Assembly (NCBI GenBank): GCA_021203805.1
Contig: JAJQAM010000050.1
Span: 1 to 17,747, forward strand
From: Coprobacillus sp.
GTDB lineage: Bacteria > Bacillota_I > Bacilli_A > RFN20 > CAG-826
Length of the DNA: 17,747 bases
Direction: 5' to 3'
The notes beneath the pieces were generated by a model, which saw only the letters and a program-made list of their open reading frames with translations, did not search any database and was not told the origin of the DNA. Of this stretch, positions 5,953-13,060 are shown one piece after another; positions within the stretch are counted from its first letter, which is position 1; every line of letters begins with the position of its first letter. The translations under genes were made by a program, and so were the position numbers.

Positions 5953-7126
5953 TTACGGTGATATTATCGATAATGATCAGCCAGTGCCACAAGGCTTATG
6001 GCGAAATGCCATGAGTATTTATCGTGGTCAATGGGCCTCAAACTGGATATTATCCTTTATTTTCATTTTAATTACCTGCGCTGTTCTCCTTATTGGGCTC
6101 TATTCCTACACCGCAATTCTTATTATTGTCTTAATTCCTCTTATTATTCTTCCGTTCTTTTACGCCACTTTAAGCGCTCATTATAAGATTTATAAAAGCG
6201 GTGAGAAAATAAGCATTAAGTCGTATTTCTCTGATTTTGCTGCCTTTTTTAATAGAAAAAGTCGTGGTGTGTTTAGTTTTTGGCGATCGCTTCTTTTCTA
6301 TATTATTGCCTATTTACTCTGCTCCATCATTTTTGAGATGGTCGCGATGCTAGTATGTCAAAGCGTTGATCCTGGTCTTTATGAGGAGATGATTAATGGA
6401 CTTTCTACTATTACAACTTCTTATCCTACCTTTGGAGAAGTTTATGATGTGCTTGGAGATGAAGCTTATAGGCTTTATATGACCTATCTTGCGGTTGCTT
6501 CTATGCCCACTATGGCGGTCCCTGTTATCTTCTTTATTTTCTGTGTATTTAAATCGTCTCTTACTATTTATTACCGTCAGGGACATCCATCGGTTAATCC
6601 TGCATCTGTAAATAATACATTCTCAATGACAAGTCGTAATGTCGGCTCTCCATACCGAAAAGATCTTTGGTCAATGCTAGGACCAATCATTGGTTTATAT
6701 GTTTTTGGATATGTTTTAACCGCTGTCCTCTTATATTTCTTTGTTGATAGCTTTGGCGGCTATTATTACTATCCTTCAATGCTTGGAATTGTGGGCGGTT
6801 TTGTTGCTATCTTCTTCTTTATGCCGTTTTATATGCCCGCAAGTATTTCATTCTATGAAAAATGGGGCAAGGAATATGATAATTCTAATCTTAAATACGC
6901 CGCGATGATGGCTGATCGATACGCCCAGCAAGCTCAGATGGCCGAGCAGCAAAGAAGAGCGATGGAGGACCAGATGAGAGAGCAAGGTATTGATCCCGAT
7001 GCCTATCGAGATCAGCAGCCTAATAGTCCTAATAATGAGTCAAACGATGATTCCACTAACAATGATAATAGCGGTAGTGATGATAGTGGGCCCGATGATG
7101 GAGGTTTCTGGTCTAACTATCGTTAA
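5942..7126 (+). CDS. Six-helix membrane protein with acidic Asn/Asp/Ser tail
   Basis: A 394-residue integral membrane protein I cannot assign to a named family. About six hydrophobic helices are visible: residues 35-60, 62-82, 119-143, 180-205, 243-270 and 278-303. The last is followed by a cytosolic Gln/Glu/Arg-rich helix (about 323-350, QQAQMAEQQRRAMEDQM), then a low-complexity tail rich in Asn, Asp, Ser and Gly ending GGFWSNYR. A purine-rich SD (AAAGGAAAGAG) precedes the ATG. It is the last gene of the RDD/NERD-like operon, suggesting the three proteins act together at the membrane. The C-terminal coil plus disordered tail could bind partner proteins. Confidence 0.8.
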   Translation: MSDNYGDIIDNDQPVPQGLWRNAMSIYRGQWASNWILSFIFILITCAVLLIGLYSYTAILIIVLIPLIILPFFYATLSAHYKIYKSGEKISIKSYFSDFAAFFNRKSRGVFSFWRSLLFYIIAYLLCSIIFEMVAMLVCQSVDPGLYEEMINGLSTITTSYPTFGEVYDVLGDEAYRLYMTYLAVASMPTMAVPVIFFIFCVFKSSLTIYYRQGHPSVNPASVNNTFSMTSRNVGSPYRKDLWSMLGPIIGLYVFGYVLTAVLLYFFVDSFGGYYYYPSMLGIVGGFVAIFFFMPFYMPASISFYEKWGKEYDNSNLKYAAMMADRYAQQAQMAEQQRRAMEDQMREQGIDPDAYRDQQPNSPNNESNDDSTNNDNSGSDDSGPDDGGFWSNYR

Positions 7127-7128
7127 AT

Positions 7129-7150
7129 AAAAAAAGAGAGAGACTCTCTC
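7129..7150 (-). terminator. Terminator of tRNA-Gly(GCC)
   Basis: On the minus strand, GAGAGAG and CTCTCTC (7150-7136) form a short GC-containing hairpin followed directly by seven Ts (7135-7129). It lies 6 bases after the tRNA 3' end. On the plus strand no T run follows, so it is a poorer terminator for the 5942-7126 gene. Confidence 0.65.
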
Positions 7151-7156
7151 ATTTAA

Positions 7157-7230
7157 TGGAGCAGGTGACGGGAATCGGACCCGCGTATCTACCTTGGCAA
7201 GGTAGTGTTCTGCCACTGAACTACACCTGC
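7157..7230 (-). tRNA. tRNA-Gly(GCC)
   Basis: A complete 74-base cloverleaf on the minus strand: acceptor GCAGGTG pairing with CACCTGC, anticodon loop TTGCCAA with GCC (complement of 7196-7198), T loop TCCGATT, discriminator T and an encoded CCA. It is a single tRNA transcription unit with its own promoter and terminator, opposite in direction to its neighbours. Confidence 0.97.
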
Positions 7231-7245
7231 AACTTCAGTATGATT

Positions 7246-7273
7246 ATTATAGCAAAACGAGGAGATTATGCAA
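7246..7273 (-). promoter_or_regulatory. tRNA-Gly(GCC) promoter
   Basis: On the minus strand: -35 TTGCAT (7273-7268), a 16-base spacer and a perfect -10 TATAAT (7251-7246), 15 bases before the tRNA. It overlaps the gltX leader, so the two transcription units are divergent with interleaved start regions. Confidence 0.65.
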
Positions 7274-7297
7274 TATAAAAAGAAAGGGATGTTATGA
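7268..7297 (+). CDS. Possible 9-codon leader ORF of gltX
   Basis: ATG 7268 follows GAGGAG (7259-7264) and encodes MQYKKKGML before TGA at 7295-7297. That stop overlaps the gltX start as ATGA. It could couple or tune gltX translation. Against it, the SD-to-ATG gap is only three bases and the region also carries the opposite-strand tRNA promoter. Confidence 0.25.
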   Translation: MQYKKKGML

Positions 7298-8967
7298 CGA
7301 GCGATAAAGAAATAGCCGATCTTATCTTTCCTGATGTCACGCTTACTATTGATGATTTAGAGAAGCGATATCCTAAAAGAGATTTACCAAATGGGGCGGA
7401 AGTTACAAGGTTTGCGCCTTCTCCGACTGGGTTTTTGCATACTGGCTCTTTATTCACTTCGATGGTTTGCCGTAAGGTTGCCACTCAAACAGGTGGTGTT
7501 TTCTTTGTGAGACTTGAAGACACCGACACCAAAAGAGAAGTCGAAAATTCCCGCACTATTATTTTTGATCAATTAAAGGCCTTTAATATTGTACCTGATG
7601 AGGGTTTTCTTGGAAGCGAAGAGAAGGGCGATTATGGTCCTTATGTCCAGTCTAAGCGCGCTGATATATATAAAATAGTTATAAAGCACCTTCTCGAGAT
7701 TGGTAGGGCTTATCCCTGCTTCTGCTCGCAGGAAGAACTAGACGAGATTAGAAAACAGCAAGAAGCCGCTAAAATTCTTCCGGGCTATTACGGACAGTTT
7801 GCTAAATACCGCTTTATATCAAATGATGAGCGTAAAGAGCTTATTGAAAGCGGTAAACCCTATGTAATTCGCTTTAAATCACTTGGCAATCATATCCACA
7901 AGATTAAAGTTCATGATTTAATTCATAAAGATTTTGATATTGCCCAAAACGATATGGATATTGTCATTTTCAAAAGTGATGGTCTCCCAACATATCATTT
8001 TGCTCATGTCGTCGATGATCACTTTATGAGAACCACAACTGTAATAAGAGGTGAGGAGTGGATTGCATCTCTCCCCATCCATTTAGACTTATTCGAAGCC
8101 CTTGGATGGGAGCCACCTAAGTATGCCCACATCCCTCTCATACTTAAACTCGATGATGAAGGTCACAAAAGAAAACTATCTAAGAGACTTGATGCGGAAG
8201 CAGCAGTTTCATATTTCATAGAAGAGGGCTATCCATGTGAAGCGGTCATTATGTATCTTATGACCCTCGCTAACACGAACTTTGAGGAGTGGATTTTCCA
8301 GCATCATTTTAAAGATATGGATCAGTTTGTTTTCTCCTTCGAAAAGATGTCATCTGACGGCTCGCTCTTTGATATCGATAAATTAAGCTTCTTTTCAAGA
8401 GAAATCCTTGCGAATTACACAAAAACGCAGATTACTGACGCGATTTTAGAGTATGCAAATGCTTATAATCCCGCTCTTAAAAACCTTGTAGAACGCGACA
8501 GAAATTATTTTGAAGAGATTATGAATATTGAAAGAGAAAGGGAAAATCCAAGGAAAGACTATTTTAAATATTCAAACATTTACGAATCAGTTGGATTTTT
8601 CTACGATGAAATATATAGCGATTTAGTTTCAAATTCTAGTAATCTTCCCTTTAATCGCGAGAAATTTACTAATGAAGAAATCAAAACAGTATTAAGTGCT
8701 CTATTAAATAATATTAATTTGCCTGAGGATGAGTCAGTTTGGTTTGGAAATATTAAAAACATTGCAGTAAATATTGGTTTCGCGGAAAATAACCGCTCTT
8801 TTAAAGAAAATCCTGAAAAATACAAAGGAGTGGTAGCTGATGTCGCCGAAATCCTAAGAATTACTTTAACTTGTAGGAAAAACTCCCCAAATCTCTATTA
8901 TGTGATGCGAGTATTGGGTTTAGAGCGTAGTAAACAAAGAATTGAACATATGATTTCTTTGTTATAA
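7294..8967 (+). CDS. gltX: Glutamyl-tRNA synthetase, divergent Bacillota type
   Basis: Class I aminoacyl-tRNA synthetase that charges tRNA-Glu. The Rossmann core begins with RFAPSPTGFLHTGS; the HIGH motif is His49-Thr-Gly-Ser and the second signature KLSKR is at 294-298. VRLEDTD and the FCSQEELDEIR insertion are typical of GluRS. At 557 residues it is longer than the common GluRS of about 480, with an extra N-terminal stretch of about 35 residues before the core, a layout I recall from a divergent GluRS group in Firmicutes. Whether it also charges tRNA-Gln cannot be told here. ATG 7294 has a close purine-rich SD (AAAGGGA). tRNA-Glu lies 11 bases downstream. Confidence 0.93.
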   Translation: MTSDKEIADLIFPDVTLTIDDLEKRYPKRDLPNGAEVTRFAPSPTGFLHTGSLFTSMVCRKVATQTGGVFFVRLEDTDTKREVENSRTIIFDQLKAFNIVPDEGFLGSEEKGDYGPYVQSKRADIYKIVIKHLLEIGRAYPCFCSQEELDEIRKQQEAAKILPGYYGQFAKYRFISNDERKELIESGKPYVIRFKSLGNHIHKIKVHDLIHKDFDIAQNDMDIVIFKSDGLPTYHFAHVVDDHFMRTTTVIRGEEWIASLPIHLDLFEALGWEPPKYAHIPLILKLDDEGHKRKLSKRLDAEAAVSYFIEEGYPCEAVIMYLMTLANTNFEEWIFQHHFKDMDQFVFSFEKMSSDGSLFDIDKLSFFSREILANYTKTQITDAILEYANAYNPALKNLVERDRNYFEEIMNIERERENPRKDYFKYSNIYESVGFFYDEIYSDLVSNSSNLPFNREKFTNEEIKTVLSALLNNINLPEDESVWFGNIKNIAVNIGFAENNRSFKENPEKYKGVVADVAEILRITLTCRKNSPNLYYVMRVLGLERSKQRIEHMISLL

Positions 8968-8970
8968 AAT
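8942..8970 (+). promoter_or_regulatory. tRNA-Glu promoter inside the end of gltX
   Basis: TTGAAC (8942-8947), a 17-base spacer and TAAAAT (8965-8970), which covers the gltX stop codon. Transcription would start about two bases before the tRNA 5' end at 8979. The spacing is ideal and the hexamers are good but not perfect. Confidence 0.55.
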
Positions 8971-8978
8971 AGTATCGT

Positions 8979-9053
8979 GGTCCCATGGTCAAGAGGTTAA
9001 GACGAGACCCTCTCAAGGTCTAATCCCCGGTTCGATTCCGGGTGGGATCACCA
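8979..9053 (+). tRNA. tRNA-Glu(CTC)
   Basis: A complete 75-base cloverleaf. GGTCCCA pairs with TGGGATC (one G-U pair); the anticodon stem AGACC/GGTCT closes CTCTCAA with anticodon CTC at 9012-9014 (reads GAG). T stem CCCGG/CCGGG, discriminator A, encoded CCA at 9051-9053. It follows gltX, whose product charges it, by 11 bases. Confidence 0.96.
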
Positions 9054-9130
9054 AAAACTATTTAGAAAAATTAAAAACTACAATACATTACCTATAAAAT
9101 ATTAAAAAAATATTGAAATTTATAAACGTT

Positions 9131-9197
9131 AAAAAAAGCGCAGTTCTCCCCTCCTTTTATAGATATCAAAATTAAAGGGTTAAATTGCGCTTTTTTC
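9131..9197. terminator. Long hairpin with U run; terminator or structured RNA
   Basis: AAAAAAGCGCAGTT (9132-9145) pairs with AATTGCGCTTTTTT (9183-9196), 14 bp with one G-U. The A run on one side and T run on the other make it a possible terminator in both directions, and it lies 78 bases after tRNA-Glu. The 37-base loop is unusually large and has a weaker inner stem (CCTTTTAT with ATTAAAGG). It contains CTCCTTT (9151-9157), the exact complement of the SD of the gene at 9262. The remaining spacer (9054-9130) is plain AT-rich sequence. Confidence 0.6.
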
Positions 9198-9209
9198 TGC
9201 ATTTTTCTT

Positions 9210-9237
9210 TTGCAAAAATCTAAAAAATAATTAAAAT
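9210..9237 (+). promoter_or_regulatory. Possible promoter of the 9262 gene
   Basis: TTGCAA (9210-9215), a 16-base spacer and TAAAAT (9232-9237), placing the transcript start near 9244, just before the strong SD AAAGGAG (9247-9253). In such AT-rich sequence chance matches are common. Confidence 0.4.
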
Positions 9238-9261
9238 ATTAAACATAAAGGAGATTCTACT

Positions 9262-10926
9262 ATGAAAGATCAAAAGAAATCAAAATCTTTATTTGTGATC
9301 GGTATCATTACTTTATGCCTTGTTGTTGTCTTCGTAGTTTGGTGGGTCCTTCAGTGGCTCTTCCTCGCGAGCGAGGGCGTGGGCATGGTGGACTATATTA
9401 ATAATGTCCAATTAAAGCAAATCACTGATTACTTCCAGTTTGGATCTGAAGCATACGATTGGAGTACTCTCTGGGAAAATCCAAATTTACTTGCTGGATA
9501 TCTCACACTCATTGTATTCGTAATACTTCTTATTGTTTCCATTGTCATGGCCTGTGTTAAGAAGAACGGCTGGGTCATGTTAGGTATCTTACCTGTTTTA
9601 GTTCTTACTGCTGGTGTGTTTGATATGGCTGGCACCGCTGAGGTCAACGGCTTCATGTCATTCATTGTTTCTAACATTAACAATTTTAGCGACGGAACTA
9701 TAGGTGCACTTGCGTTCTCCTATAATCTCGTTTACCAGGTTGTTTATGCTCTTGGCTGTGTATTCGCTATTGTCTTCTGGATTATGTGCCTTGTTCGCAC
9801 ATGCAAAGGACATGTTGTGGTTACCGATGAGGAAGTTGAGTTTGAAGAAGAACTCGAGACCGAAGAGGAGAATCCATTTGACGAGTACACAGATACTGAA
9901 GAAGTTGAGCCAGAGCCAATTCCATTATTTGTGACTGAGCCAGAGCCAGAAGTTGATGCTGAAGAAGTTGCTCCAGCTGCTCCTGTCGAAGAAGTTGCTC
10001 ATGCTGAAGAGCCTAGCACTTGCGAGTCTGGTGACATTGTCGAAAGACTTAAAGAGGTTGTGAGAGAGACTGTTAAAGAAGAACTTGCTAATTGCGGGAC
10101 CGGCGAGCCTCGTCCTGTTAGCACAACATTCGGTGGTCCTCTTGTGGTCCAATATTTCAACGGACCAGTTCCAACCGGCGTAGTTGCCCACCATCACACC
10201 CATCACGAAGGGGGTCATGAACATCACGAAGGTGGTGTTGCCCACGAAGGAAGTTGCGATGATGATGAGCATCATCCATGTGAAGAATGGGATGAGTGCA
10301 GCGACGAGGATTATGGTTCACCAATTGTAGTTAATATCTACACTAATGGTGAGACTGCTATAACCCAAGACGATCAACTTGTTGCAATCGGTGAAACTCC
10401 TGTAGTTACCGCCGAGACCCACGAGGAGAAAAAAGTTGTTAAACCAGCTCCAGTAGTCGAAACTACTCCTGATGTTGTTTCCACTATTGCGACTGTTGAC
10501 GACAGCAAAATAGTACGTATTCCATTCCAGCAGAGAATTGTTACTGCTGATGCTGAGATGAAGGACAATTATAATGTCCTTAAAAACACAATTCTCTCTT
10601 ACGGCGTGAAGTCCCGTGTTTCTAACAGCGGTGATACCTTCCGTCTACATCGTAAGACCTACATCAAAATTACCATTGCGGGTAAGAGTCTCAAACTCTA
10701 CTATGCTCTTGATCCTCGTGATTATGCGGAAAGCACAATCCCTGTGCAAGATGCTGGTGACATTGCCATTTATCAAGAGATTCCTCTTGTGTTCAAAGTG
10801 AGATCACCTCTCTCCCTTAGAAGAGCTATTGTTCTCATCAATGAACTCATGGAGAAGAATGACCTTGAACAAGGCGAAGTCCACTCCATCGATTGGGTAA
10901 AGAGAATTGCCCAAGAACAAAAGTAA
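9262..10926 (+). CDS. Membrane protein with acidic, His/Cys-rich linker and conserved C-terminal domain
   Basis: A 554-residue protein of unknown function. Four hydrophobic helices lie in residues 1-185 (about 11-35, 75-95, 101-120, 150-178). A long acidic Glu/Pro/Val region follows (about 190-255), then a short basic/acidic helix (DIVERLKEVVRETVKEELAN). Next is a metal-ligand-rich stretch: ten His in 310-328, and Cys332, His337-338, Cys340 and Cys346 amid Asp/Glu. The C-terminal 130 residues form a folded-looking domain (NVLKNTILSYGVKSRVS ... LYYALDPRDYAEST) that I recall, without a name, from other clostridial and Mollicutes-like membrane proteins. The SD AAAGGAG is strong and optimally placed. 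A good terminator follows, so the gene is monocistronic. Confidence 0.85.
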   Translation: MKDQKKSKSLFVIGIITLCLVVVFVVWWVLQWLFLASEGVGMVDYINNVQLKQITDYFQFGSEAYDWSTLWENPNLLAGYLTLIVFVILLIVSIVMACVKKNGWVMLGILPVLVLTAGVFDMAGTAEVNGFMSFIVSNINNFSDGTIGALAFSYNLVYQVVYALGCVFAIVFWIMCLVRTCKGHVVVTDEEVEFEEELETEEENPFDEYTDTEEVEPEPIPLFVTEPEPEVDAEEVAPAAPVEEVAHAEEPSTCESGDIVERLKEVVRETVKEELANCGTGEPRPVSTTFGGPLVVQYFNGPVPTGVVAHHHTHHEGGHEHHEGGVAHEGSCDDDEHHPCEEWDECSDEDYGSPIVVNIYTNGETAITQDDQLVAIGETPVVTAETHEEKKVVKPAPVVETTPDVVSTIATVDDSKIVRIPFQQRIVTADAEMKDNYNVLKNTILSYGVKSRVSNSGDTFRLHRKTYIKITIAGKSLKLYYALDPRDYAESTIPVQDAGDIAIYQEIPLVFKVRSPLSLRRAIVLINELMEKNDLEQGEVHSIDWVKRIAQEQK

Positions 10927-10950
10927 TTAGGTTTTATCCTTAATACAATT

Positions 10951-10975
10951 AATCCCTCTTTATGAGGGATTTTTT
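10951..10975 (+). terminator. Intrinsic terminator after the 9262 gene
   Basis: AATCCCTC and GAGGGATT form a perfect 8-bp stem around TTTAT, followed by a run of Ts to 10975. It starts 24 bases after the stop. Confidence 0.88.
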
Positions 10976-10998
10976 GTATGTATTTTTTCTCTTTATTG

Positions 10999-11010
10999 TA
11001 TAATATAGGC
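10999..11010 (+). promoter_or_regulatory. Possible leaderless promoter of the small membrane protein
   Basis: A perfect -10 TATAAT (10999-11004) ends six bases before ATG 11011, so the transcript would start on the ATG. No SD is present. The best -35 (TTGTAT, 10974-10979) has a long 19-base spacer. Confidence 0.55.
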
Positions 11011-11196
11011 ATGCCTAATATTAGAAAAGACGATCCTCTTGAAGAAAGAGGTGAAAATGAACACAAGTTCGATATTCATAATAAAACCGATAGGAATATC
11101 CTAATTATTATTCTTATAATTGCGGTTATTGCTATCGCTCTTATTGTTTTAGCTGTGTACGGCTATTATAACTGGAGAATTTATGAAATCGAGTGA
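11011..11196 (+). CDS. 61-residue single-pass membrane protein
   Basis: A small protein with a charged N-terminal half (MPNIRKDDPLEERGENEHK) and one strongly hydrophobic helix (about residues 30-51, ILIIILIIAVIAIALIVLAV), ending YGYYNWRIYEIE. An upstream in-frame ATG at 10978 is rejected because it lies before the -10 box and next to the terminator. The 3' end overlaps the GTPase gene by 14 bases, so the two are co-transcribed and probably translationally coupled. By the positive-inside rule orientation is ambiguous. No family recognised. Confidence 0.75.
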   Translation: MPNIRKDDPLEERGENEHKFDIHNKTDRNILIIILIIAVIAIALIVLAVYGYYNWRIYEIE

Positions 11197-12406
11197 ACCA
11201 ATACAGTACGGTATTTTACTTTTAGATATCAATGACTTTCATCAAAGAGACTTTCTCTTTGAGATGTGCTCATGTTTTTTTTATTTTCCGCTACAGGTTA
11301 TTGTCACCTCTGAAGAAGATGAAAGCGAAAAAGCCCCAATTGATGAGACATATTATTTTGATAGCGACAAGTTCTTCGAACTTGTCGATGATATCGATGA
11401 GCTCGTGGAAAGTAGTGCTGAGGAAGGGGAATACACTCTTATCCTTCCTATGGATCTCACAAAGAAGCAAAGAGAGACCTTCTATCATTACTTTAAGATT
11501 CCTTTTATTGAATACTCTGATTTAGTGACTAACTTTATTAGTCTAAACGCTAAAAGCGAGATGTCTAAGACTATAGTTACTCAGCTATTTGTTGAGCTTG
11601 ACCTAGGGGACGCCGATTTAAGAGCCGAGAGCACTAGAAGCGCTAATAGTGAAATAAGAAGAAGAAAGAGCTATCTAAAAAGCTCTTCAAAGGTTCTCTC
11701 TAGCCTCGTAGAAGAGAGAGATAAAAAGGTCAGCAAATACTATGACAGTCGATGCCCGATTGTCTCTTTAGTGGGCTATCCTAACGCCGGGAAATCCACT
11801 CTATATAATAAACTACTAACTAGGCTCACCGGCGCTGGAACAAAGAGAGAGTCCTTTACCTTAGAGCCAAAATATAAGCTTATAAAGAATTATCGCTATC
11901 CTAATTTTTACCTCATGAACGGCACTGGCCTCATCTATAATAATCCCGACCTATTTATGAGAAATTTATCGCCCTATTACAACGAATATGGACACGCTGA
12001 CCTAGTTATTGATATAGTGGATACCACTAATCCGGATTATTTAGACCTCATTAAATATACCGAGGAGTTTTTAGAGTCAAAAAAGGTAAATCCCAAACAA
12101 AAAGTTATTCATTTACTCAGCAAAAGTGACCTAGAAAACGCTAATTTGAATAAAATACCCCGTGAAAACGAGCTTCTAATCTCCCTTGAAAATGATGACG
12201 ATATTGATCTCATTCTCGACTTCATTTTTTCCTCTCTCACGAGTGAGTGGATACCCGCTCATCTCTTCCTTCCTTATGAGATTAATAAGGAGAGCGTGTA
12301 TAAGCACGCGTACGTCAGGGAGATAAATGAAAAAGAAAACGGCTACGAAGTAACCGCCTCTATTAATCCTATTTATTTACATTTATATAAGGACTATATT
12401 GTATAG
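11183..12406 (+). CDS. HflX-like GTPase with altered G motifs
   Basis: A 407-residue protein with the HflX layout: an N-terminal alpha/beta domain (1-130), a basic helical linker (about 150-190, RRRKSYLKSSSKVL), a GTPase domain (190-345) and a small C-terminal domain. G1 is intact (GYPNAGKST, 198-206). G3, normally DTxGFI in HflX, is Asn246-Gly-Thr-Gly-Leu-Ile, so the Mg-coordinating Asp is replaced by Asn. G4 is SKSD (313-316) instead of NKxD. HflX rescues and splits stalled ribosomes. The linker lacks the usual GGxGExxLE motif, so this is a divergent paralogue whose hydrolysis and target are uncertain. GGAG (11174-11177) is the SD. It overlaps the convergent kinase gene by 13 bases. Confidence 0.8.
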   Translation: MKSSEPIQYGILLLDINDFHQRDFLFEMCSCFFYFPLQVIVTSEEDESEKAPIDETYYFDSDKFFELVDDIDELVESSAEEGEYTLILPMDLTKKQRETFYHYFKIPFIEYSDLVTNFISLNAKSEMSKTIVTQLFVELDLGDADLRAESTRSANSEIRRRKSYLKSSSKVLSSLVEERDKKVSKYYDSRCPIVSLVGYPNAGKSTLYNKLLTRLTGAGTKRESFTLEPKYKLIKNYRYPNFYLMNGTGLIYNNPDLFMRNLSPYYNEYGHADLVIDIVDTTNPDYLDLIKYTEEFLESKKVNPKQKVIHLLSKSDLENANLNKIPRENELLISLENDDDIDLILDFIFSSLTSEWIPAHLFLPYEINKESVYKHAYVREINEKENGYEVTASINPIYLHLYKDYIV

Positions 12407-12945
12407 CCTCTTTTAGTAAGTTCTTCGATGTATTTTTGATAGATATCCCTTGTTACCTGCTCGACGTTTTGAGTCTGGGAGTTTACTCTAAAGTCGACAT
12501 CAGGGATTTTTTCATCCGCAAAGGCAGTTCTATCATTTATAATTCTTTTTCTTGCGTCTTCAACGTTATCCCCTCTAAGCATCATTCTTTCAAATCTTAC
12601 TTCTTCAGTGGACATTAAGTAGAATGTAATAATTGATGGGTCTTTAAGGGCCATATAGCTTTTAAGTCCCTCTGGATCAATTACCACACTCGTTTTAAGA
12701 TTGATTCCATCTTTAGTGCTTCCGTAGTAGTTATCATTAAACTCGGTATATTCGATGAACTTATCGTCATATAGCATCTTAAGAAATGTATCTTTATCTA
12801 CGAAGTGATAATCCACTCCGTCTCTCTCTCCATTTCTTTTTTCTCTTGTGGTGGTGGTCACCACTTTTTTTATATTAAAAAAGTCCGCTAACTGCTTAGC
12901 AACTTCTGTTTTCCCCGATGCACTTGCCCCCGCTAAAACAATCAT
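12394..12945 (-). CDS. Guanylate-kinase-family protein
   Basis: A 183-residue P-loop nucleotide kinase. Walker A is GASASGKT (6-13). The GMP-binding block reads TTTTREKRNGERDGVDYHF (30-48) with the expected two Arg (34, 37), Gly-Glu (39-40) and Tyr46. A YYGSTKDGI strand, VIDPEGLK, and a lid RMMLRGDNVEDARKRI follow. The family phosphorylates GMP to GDP. It is slightly shorter than standard Gmk (about 200), and the divergent lid leaves room for a paralogue, so no symbol is given. Upstream, the SD is weak (GGGGA about 14 bases before the ATG). The 3' end overlaps the HflX-like gene tail to tail by 13 bases. Confidence 0.82.
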   Translation of the reverse strand: MIVLAGASASGKTEVAKQLADFFNIKKVVTTTTREKRNGERDGVDYHFVDKDTFLKMLYDDKFIEYTEFNDNYYGSTKDGINLKTSVVIDPEGLKSYMALKDPSIITFYLMSTEEVRFERMMLRGDNVEDARKRIINDRTAFADEKIPDVDFRVNSQTQNVEQVTRDIYQKYIEELTKRGYTI

Positions 12946-13010
12946 TATTTATTCATATCCCCAACTTTATAGGTAAATTATATATCTTTTTTAAAGTTTT
13001 TAAATTTTTT

Positions 13011-13038
13011 TTGCCAAAAAAAGAGCATTTCTTCTAAT
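13011..13038 (+). promoter_or_regulatory. Promoter of the Tad-like operon
   Basis: TTGCCA (13011-13016; 5 of 6 to TTGACA), a 16-base spacer and TCTAAT (13033-13038; 5 of 6 to TATAAT). Transcription would begin near 13045, followed by SD GGAGG and ATG 13061. Confidence 0.6.
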
Positions 13039-13060
13039 ACATATTAGTAGGAGGCAACTT

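Noticed and set aside
5998..6186. Open frame of 62 codons within the six-helix membrane protein gene
   Set aside because: It is out of frame inside a well-supported gene with hydrophobic-helix composition; no SD.
7231..7293. T-box leader for gltX
   Set aside because: Only 63 bases separate the tRNA-Gly from gltX and no T-box consensus or specifier hairpin is visible.
9925..10275. Open frame of 116 codons antisense to the His-rich region
   Set aside because: It is the mirror of the repetitive Glu/Val/His codons of the plus-strand gene and has no start signals.
10186..10308. DNA tandem repeat in the His/Glu/Gly-coding stretch
   Set aside because: Short similar codon runs recur (CATCACGAAGG-like) but not as a regular unit array; it is a protein composition effect.
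10978..11010. Upstream ATG at 10978 extending the small membrane protein by 11 residues
   Set aside because: It lies before the -10 box and directly after the terminator T run, without an SD.
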